This document shows, in pieces, positions 59,690-64,000 of a stretch of DNA of 64,000 nucleotides. The notes under the pieces are model-generated. The model worked only from the letters and a program-made list of their open reading frames with translations, had not been told where the DNA came from and did not search any database. Made by a program: the position numbers and the translations under genes. The first letter of the stretch is position 1. Every line of letters begins with the position of its first letter. Source of the DNA: Pseudomonas viridiflava (GTDB taxonomy: Bacteria; Pseudomonadota; Gammaproteobacteria; Pseudomonadales; Pseudomonadaceae); assembly GCF_900582625.1 (NCBI RefSeq), contig NZ_UTIQ01000327.1:62001-126000 (forward strand), given 5' to 3'.

Positions 59690-60296
59690 GACAGTAGTAA
59701 ACCGGCAGCTTACAACTGCCCCGATACCTGCTTCGGCAGGCTGCATCGGAATGTGATCTGAAGCGAAGCACCTAAGCGCGGCGTAGGGGGTGCCAATCGC
59801 CGATTAGCTACCGGCGAGGCTGAGCCAGACCCGCCAGATCACACCCCGATGCAGAAGCGGCGTGGAAAGCAGACACGCAGCGCAACGTAGCTCCGAGCGC
59901 ACCTGAACGACCGGAGGCATGGTTTCCGCGCTTTCAAATAGGCGGACTAAGAGTAATGGGCGGGATCACGGGGCCATGACCGTCCGCAGAGAGAAAGGCT
60001 TTGTCGGCCTATGAGGATTGCCGGATTAGCGCCCGGCCTTCTGCATCACCCATTTCTTAGGTGGCCACTGCCTGCCCAGTGAGCGAACAACGGAGGGTTT
60101 CGCCATGGGCCATTAAGCGATCAGCACCCCTGGGCGCGGCAAGCCTGAAGGCTGCGCATTGAACCGTGACAGGCAGCGGAACCTTAGGCCGTAGGTGTGA
60201 CCGCGCACCGGCTGGGCAACCAGTGGCCGACCGAACGAAGACGAGTTGTGCCCCGCTACCGATGCACGGACGCCCGGTAGCGGACTCCGGAAAACT
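59690..60296 (+). ncRNA. Candidate large structured RNA (~600 nt), unknown family
   Basis: There is no gene over ~630 bp on either strand, yet helix after helix can form. A long-range pair 59,741-59,749/59,846-59,854 plus 59,752-59,760/59,835-59,843 gives 18 bp around an AA/CC loop. CCTGC-TTCG-GCAGG (59,727-59,740) is a UUCG hairpin. Further helices: TCGCCG/CGGCGA (59,797/59,812), CTCCG/CGGAG (59,891/59,912), GCGGAC/GTCCGC (59,942/59,982), GCCGG/CCGGC (60,020/60,033), CACTG/CAGTG (60,066/60,077), AGCC-TGAA-GGCT (60,142), CTGG-GCAA-CCAG (60,212, a GNRA loop) and a 9-bp CCGCTACCG/CGGTAGCGG (60,253/60,275). Strand is assumed from the operon. It does not resemble RNase P or introns I know. Confidence 0.6.
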
Positions 60297-60299
60297 AAA

Positions 60300-60584
60300 T
60301 CAGAGGGGGACGTGCCATTCCTGCGACGCGCCTCTTTTCTCTTCAAGGAAGCAGTAGAGCGTCAAAACCACTTCGTCCTCCGATAGCGGTGAAGGCAGGC
60401 AATAAACGCCGCGATAAACGATGGCTGCGTCCACGGCGACGGTCTCTTGATTGCCGTAAGCACGGTGAAGGTTGGCTCTAAGAAGCTCCTCGGCATCCTG
60501 CACCGTAGGCGCAGCGCCGTCTGCAACTAAATACTTTGCGGTAGCCGCGAAATTGGCCCCATCGATCAAAAGTTTTTGCGCCAT
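60300..60584 (-). CDS. Small phage protein on the opposite strand
   Basis: 94 aa: MAQKLLIDGANFAATAKYLV, VQDAEELLRANLHRAYGNQE, then a hydrophobic end. ATG 60584 has TTAGGA 6 bp upstream. It points into the structured-RNA region, against the operon. No family recognised. Confidence 0.58.
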   Translation of the reverse strand: MAQKLLIDGANFAATAKYLVADGAAPTVQDAEELLRANLHRAYGNQETVAVDAAIVYRGVYCLPSPLSEDEVVLTLYCFLEEKRGASQEWHVPL

Positions 60585-60742
60585 GTGCATTCCTAAGCAG
60601 TTGATGGAATGCGCGATCTTGGCATTTCCCCAGCGCCATTAAAACGACTTCGCCTACATACGCCGCCACCTTACCGGTTGGACCTTGCGGAAGACTCTTC
60701 CGGACAGGGTGGCGACCTATGCACGCAATCCGGAGCACCACC

Positions 60743-60964
60743 ATGGACAAGCACGACGACTGCGGATGGTTCCTCAGCCTCTACACCATCGCCACGCTGT
60801 TCCTGGTGGCAGCAAAGCTTTCCGGCTCCATCGACTGGGGCTGGATCGCCTGCACTTCCCCTGCCTGGGGCGCCATCGGCGTCAACCAGGTGGTTCAGTT
60901 GGCCGGCCGCCGCGGTTGGCTCAAACGCTTCCCCTCACCCATCCCAAGCGAGCACAACCTATGA
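60743..60964 (+). CDS. Small two-span membrane protein
   Basis: 73 aa: CGWFLSLYTIATLFLVAAKL and a second span near WIACTSPAWGAIGVNQVV, then a basic end. CGGAG precedes ATG 60743. Overlaps the next ATG by 4 bp. Confidence 0.6.
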   Translation: MDKHDDCGWFLSLYTIATLFLVAAKLSGSIDWGWIACTSPAWGAIGVNQVVQLAGRRGWLKRFPSPIPSEHNL

Positions 60965-61185
60965 ATCTGTTTGATCGCATCGCCGACCTCAACAGCCTGC
61001 TGAACGCCCGCCGGCGCAACGCACAAAAGCGCCAGCTCCCGGCACGCCCTGCCCAGGTATACGCCCAAGGCGGCGTCTACGAAGTGCGCGACCTCGAAAC
61101 CGGCCGCGTGATCGACACCTTCAACACCTACAGCGAAGCACGCACCCTGGCTGACCAGACGGAGCGCGGGGAGCTCTGCGCATGA
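60961..61185 (+). CDS. Small phage protein of unknown function
   Basis: 74 aa: MNLFDRIADLNSLLNARRRN, then GGVYEVRDLETGRVIDTFNT. Starts in the previous stop (ATGA) and ends in the next ATG (4-bp overlap), so a tightly coupled set. Confidence 0.6.
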   Translation: MNLFDRIADLNSLLNARRRNAQKRQLPARPAQVYAQGGVYEVRDLETGRVIDTFNTYSEARTLADQTERGELCA

Positions 61186-61703
61186 TCGACCAGGCAGCCA
61201 TCCAGATTAAAGGCGAGGCTTCTGCGCAGTTGGCGGATGCCGTAGCTCAGTTCCTCGCCGGCGGTGGAACGATTCAAGAAGCACCGCCACCGGAGTACCG
61301 GCCGAAGCCCGCCATCTTCTGCCAGTCGGCGCCCGTGATCCGCACCACCAAAGAGCAGATGGCCAGGCGGCGCGGCGATGCGGACAAGAAAGCCGCGCTG
61401 CTCGAACAGGTGCGGGAGGCGGCCAAGACGATGTACGTATCTCAGGCTGCTGAACACCTGGGAATGGGGCGGTGGGCGCTAGGCAGACTGGCGGACAACG
61501 CTGGTATTCAGTTTCAACGCGCGCCGGTCGTTGTGGACCGCAGCAACGATGCCGACGACGTCGAACGCGTCAAAGCTGCGATTGCCATTGGCCTCAGCCG
61601 AACAGCGGTTTCGAGAAAGATGGGCATCAAGAAATGCCGCCTCGATCGCCTTTGCAGCGAATACAGCATCGACTTTCCAAAACAGGGGTCCTTCGGCAAG
61701 TGA
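61182..61703 (+). CDS. Phage protein with two HTH-like segments
   Basis: 173 aa. YVSQAAEHLGMGRWALGRLA and GLSRTAVSRKMGIKKCRLDR look like helix-turn-helix units in tandem. It is probably a DNA-binding protein, possibly an early regulator; no family named. Confidence 0.62.
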   Translation: MIDQAAIQIKGEASAQLADAVAQFLAGGGTIQEAPPPEYRPKPAIFCQSAPVIRTTKEQMARRRGDADKKAALLEQVREAAKTMYVSQAAEHLGMGRWALGRLADNAGIQFQRAPVVVDRSNDADDVERVKAAIAIGLSRTAVSRKMGIKKCRLDRLCSEYSIDFPKQGSFGK

Positions 61704-61763
61704 AGCGCGCACCACACCACCGGCGGCGGATGCATATCACCCTGCCGCCAAGCGAGATTGTCC

Positions 61764-62087
61764 ATGGCAAAGAGCACACAGGAACGGTCGGCAAAATCGG
61801 CCGAGAAGCGCGCAGCGAAGCAAATCGAAATGCTGCGCCTCCCAGCGCCTCCCGGCACCAAAGCCCAGCTAGCAGACCTGATGGAATGGCACGGCTTTGA
61901 GGTGGCGGCGGAAGCCATAAGCTTGATGATTATGAACCTCCACGCGCTTGGCCCGTCCGGCTCCGTTCATGCCTTCGTTGTCCCGCGCCACGAAATACAT
62001 ATCAGTGAAAACGTAGCGCGGGCATTTGAAAGAGAAAGCAAAAAGCAGCTTCAGGTCGAACCTGGAGACGAGGGTTATATTTCCTGA
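61764..62087 (+). CDS. Small phage protein, possibly DNA-binding
   Basis: 107 aa. Basic N-terminus, then LRLPAPPGTKAQLADLMEWH and a hydrophobic helix (AEAISLMIMNLHALG), like ribbon-helix-helix-type sequence, which is uncertain. Ends 13 bp into the convergent neighbour. Confidence 0.55.
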   Translation: MAKSTQERSAKSAEKRAAKQIEMLRLPAPPGTKAQLADLMEWHGFEVAAEAISLMIMNLHALGPSGSVHAFVVPRHEIHISENVARAFERESKKQLQVEPGDEGYIS

Positions 62088-62596
62088 TCAGATTTGATGC
62101 CAGTGTCTTCATAAATTTTATGGGCCTTATCTTTGTACTTTTTAATAATTCTGATGGTCTGCCGGTGCGAATCATCCATGAGATCCCAGTCGCCCAACCC
62201 CTCGTAAACCTCGTTCGCATACGCGGCGGCAGTCTTCAGATGGACCACATCATTTAATTCTTTTGCGTTAAATCCCAATGGGGATATCGCATCAAGCATA
62301 AGCCTGTGAGCCGACCATTCGGAGCCAAGACCGTCTTCCTCGTACTTGTTCAATTGCTCGCCCCAGTCCTCCACAGATTTTTGAAGCGGGACGTAGAGCA
62401 TCGTGAACAACTCGAACTGGCGATGGGCCAAAAACGAGAGCAAGGTCTTTGATTTCAATACCTGCTGCCGATCGTTATACCTGGCGTGGATGATTGGCAA
62501 TAAGGCCGCGAACAAGATTGCCACCACAGAAAAGATCGCTTGAGCCCAAGCGGCCAGCCCTGGGTGCTGCTCTATCCAACTTAAGACAAACTCCAT
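62075..62596 (-). CDS. Membrane-anchored phage accessory protein
   Basis: 173 aa. One N-terminal span (GLAAWAQAIFSVVAILFAAL, then LPIIHARYNDRQQ), and a helical cytoplasmic part. GGGAGG lies 5 bp before ATG 62596, a strong ribosome site. Its solitary opposite orientation and membrane anchor suit a lysogen-expressed gene such as an exclusion factor, but nothing shows that. Confidence 0.6.
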   Translation of the reverse strand: MEFVLSWIEQHPGLAAWAQAIFSVVAILFAALLPIIHARYNDRQQVLKSKTLLSFLAHRQFELFTMLYVPLQKSVEDWGEQLNKYEEDGLGSEWSAHRLMLDAISPLGFNAKELNDVVHLKTAAAYANEVYEGLGDWDLMDDSHRQTIRIIKKYKDKAHKIYEDTGIKSDQEI

Positions 62597-62738
62597 ACAC
62601 CTCCCCCCTGCCTCATGGCTCAGCGCAAATTGCGCGTCAGTTGCCAGATATACCGCAGGCAACAAAACTTTGCCCATTTATGGAAAACCTTTTCCGCCAC
62701 CTGCTGCGGCTGGGCGGCGCTTTGCCTGGAGAATCACT

Positions 62739-63488
62739 TTGCCAACCATGGTCAGCTACGGCGCCGGAACCAACAGTACAGCCATGCTCATCGAAATGGT
62801 GGCTCGCGGCGAGCTGGTAGACGTGATCACGTTTGCCGATACAGGCGGTGAGCGAGAGGAAACCTACCGGTACGTGCACTTGTTCAGCAACTGGCTTATC
62901 GCAAACGGCATGCCGCCGATAACCACTGTGAAAAAAGGCGGGCGAGTCGAGACGCTGGAAGAAAATTGCCTGCGTATGCGGATGCTGCCTAGCGTCGCCT
63001 ACGGCTTTAAATCCTGCTCCTTGAAATACAAGGTCGAGCCACAGGATGCCTTTGCCAACAACTGGCCGCCGGCCAAGGCTGCATGGGAAGCCGGGCAGAA
63101 AGTCATCAAATGCATAGGCTTCGACGCGGGAGAACCGCAGCGCGCAAGGTTCCACGAAGACAAGAAGTACAAATGGCGATACCCGCTTATTGACTGGGAT
63201 ATGGGCCGGGAAGAATGCACTGAAGCAATCCGCCGGGCTGGTCTGCCACTCCCCGGTAAAAGCTCATGCTTCTTCTGCCCCAACAGCAAGCCTCAGGAAA
63301 TCCTAGCCCTGCCGGAAGAACTCAAGCTCCGGGCGATCACCATGGAGCAAAACGCCGAGTTGACATCAATCGAAGGCCTCGGTCGGCGCTGGCGGTGGGA
63401 GGACCTTATACGCAACCACCGCGAGCAGCTGCAGCTTTTCCCCGCCCAACAAGAGCAGCCTTGTGGCTGCTATGACGGAGATCCTTAA
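62739..63488 (+). CDS. PAPS reductase-like PP-loop ATPase
   Basis: 249 aa. The PP-loop is MPTMVSYGAGTNSTAMLIEM, followed by VITFADTGGEREETYRYVHL. Cys residues lie in GFKSCSLKYKVE and GKSSCFFCPNSKPQE, the latter like a metal/Fe-S site. TTG 62739 has GGAG 7 bp upstream and gives the usual phage-family start; ATG 62748 is the alternative. The family adenylates a substrate, often for sulfur transfer to DNA, RNA or a cofactor; the substrate here is unknown. Confidence 0.82.
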   Translation: MPTMVSYGAGTNSTAMLIEMVARGELVDVITFADTGGEREETYRYVHLFSNWLIANGMPPITTVKKGGRVETLEENCLRMRMLPSVAYGFKSCSLKYKVEPQDAFANNWPPAKAAWEAGQKVIKCIGFDAGEPQRARFHEDKKYKWRYPLIDWDMGREECTEAIRRAGLPLPGKSSCFFCPNSKPQEILALPEELKLRAITMEQNAELTSIEGLGRRWRWEDLIRNHREQLQLFPAQQEQPCGCYDGDP

Positions 63489-63500
63489 TAATAGTAGCCG

Positions 63501-64000
63501 TTAGTAATATGGGCCGGAAAACGCGTCCGCATTTGGTCCATCCGGCAAGTTCATAGCATTGAAAAAGCTCGTTCGAACTTGGTCATCGTGAAGATCGTAG
63601 GTCGCAACATGATGGTACCCAGGCGACCTAGATTGAGAATAAAATCTACTCCGAAACTGCTCGCTATTGATCTCCACAGTTAACGCAGCGATATTTACAT
63701 TATATAGCTCTTCCAAAATCACATGCGACGGATTCGGAAACCGCTGTTTATACTTATCGTTATACCTAGGCTGGAAGTATTTGATTAGCGCGGCTTCAAT
63801 TAATGCTATCTGCAGGTCACCAGAAAGCCCAGCGCTGACAGCTTTATAGTCTGCCATTACGTTTCTGTCTTCCTCAAATTTCAATGACTTGTCCATCCCA
63901 TTGAAAACCATCATAACCTGAGGTTGTGCGTAGTTGATCATTGCAACTAACACCTCTTTATCCGGTGCTTCATAACTTAGATCAGCTAAAACTGCCTGTA
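63501..64000 (-). CDS. Partial accessory gene with GIY-YIG-like C-terminal motif (5' end outside window)
   Basis: The last ~166 residues are visible; the frame stays open to the window edge. IALIEAALIKYFQPRYNDKY is like the C-terminal ExxLI..f.P.YN segment of GIY-YIG endonucleases, followed by NPSHVILEELYNVNIAALTV. The AT-rich composition differs from the phage backbone, suggesting a transferred accessory or defence gene. The GIY-YIG link is tentative because the catalytic N-terminus is not in view. Confidence 0.5.
   Translation of the reverse strand, partial: QAVLADLSYEAPDKEVLVAMINYAQPQVMMVFNGMDKSLKFEEDRNVMADYKAVSAGLSGDLQIALIEAALIKYFQPRYNDKYKQRFPNPSHVILEELYNVNIAALTVEINSEQFRSRFYSQSRSPGYHHVATYDLHDDQVRTSFFNAMNLPDGPNADAFSGPYY

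Larger units (their letters stand above)
26728..64000. mobile_element. Lambdoid HK97-type siphoviral prophage (right end outside window)
   Basis: Starts at the tRNA-Leu att remnant. It holds complete head, tail, lysis, replication and immunity modules plus early accessory genes, with no broken structural gene seen. Orientation: late genes run leftward from 49.5 to 28.8 kb, and cI sits at 54.7 kb. No integrase is present in the window, so the right end lies beyond 64,000. Apparent intactness plus LexA boxes suggest an inducible phage; that is inference. Confidence 0.9.

Noticed and set aside
59690-60296. RNase P RNA, group I or group II intron
   Set aside because: None of their core motifs (RNase P GAGGAAAGTCC-type segment, intron P7 or domain V) is seen; no intron-encoded protein.
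59690-60296. CsrA sponge on the basis of many GGA motifs
   Set aside because: About eleven GGA in ~600 nt is near the number expected from base composition, so count alone is no evidence.

Overview
The window reads as Pseudomonas chromosome, most likely the P. fluorescens/P. putida side of the genus. The evidence is high GC, REP elements of the GTGGGAGCGGC type, a nasS-nasT nitrate cluster, and several Pseudomonas-typical small families (DUF1652, DUF1654, DUF2513, DUF3087, a PSPA7_2676-like Cys-rich protein). Species calls are inference, since no search was possible. Positions 1 to about 26,720 are host chromosome. From 26,728 to the right edge lies a lambdoid, HK97-type siphoviral prophage of which at least 37 kb is present. 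Its integrase and right att site are outside the window.

Host part. 1-7,790: assimilatory nitrate block, with the C-terminus of a reductase flavoprotein, nasS, nasT (ANTAR antiterminator), a NarK/NasA transporter, a fused PP2C phosphatase/Ser-Thr kinase and cobA for siroheme. A five-copy tandem repeat field (2,928-3,760) splits nasT from the transporter. 7,787-11,560: small genes, including a Cys-rich protein gene that overlaps an mgtC gene by four bases. 11,957-14,979: glgP and a DUF2513 gene. 15.3-19.5 kb: small stress/envelope-type genes and a glutamine amidotransferase. 19,652-25,358: a bacteriophytochrome operon of four touching genes (bphP, Rcp1-like regulator, hybrid kinase, bphO). Then come a CigR-like protein, a LuxR-type response regulator and the 3' half of tRNA-Leu(UAA), which marks the prophage att site.

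Prophage. Left edge 27.0-28.7 kb: small accessory genes, one behind a LexA box. 28.8-49.5 kb (minus strand, read right to left): HNH, terS, terL, portal, protease, capsid, connectors, tail tube, a G/G-T chaperone pair with a U UUU UUC slippery site, tape measure, tail-tip proteins, a fibre with an SGNH-type end, GH19 endolysin, and Rz with nested Rz1. Four intrinsic terminators lie inside this operon. 49.5-54.6 kb (minus): holin-like genes, Q-like antiterminator, nuclease genes, lambda P-like and O-like replication genes with iterons inside the O-like gene, a Rha/KilAC protein and Cro. cI (54,741, plus strand) is divergent from cro across three operators. A lower-GC accessory pair (55,741-57,497; unknown protein plus XRE-ImmA/IrrE protease) follows. 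A second operator pair with promoter and a boxA (58,376-58,469) starts a rightward early operon. It encodes a LuxR-HTH membrane protein, a phage csrA, a region of about 600 nt without genes but dense in base-paired helices (59,690-60,296), small proteins and a PAPS-reductase-like PP-loop protein. The window ends inside a lower-GC gene with a possible GIY-YIG-like C-terminal motif.

Working together: CI holds both early promoters off. LexA boxes at 27,521 and 58,319 tie two genes to the host SOS response, which would also be expected to induce the phage. Cro, O/P-like and Q-like genes lie on the leftward early transcript, and Q would carry transcription through the terminators of the late operon. 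The most novel-looking items are the putative large structured RNA next to phage csrA, and the accessory XRE-ImmA/IrrE pair.
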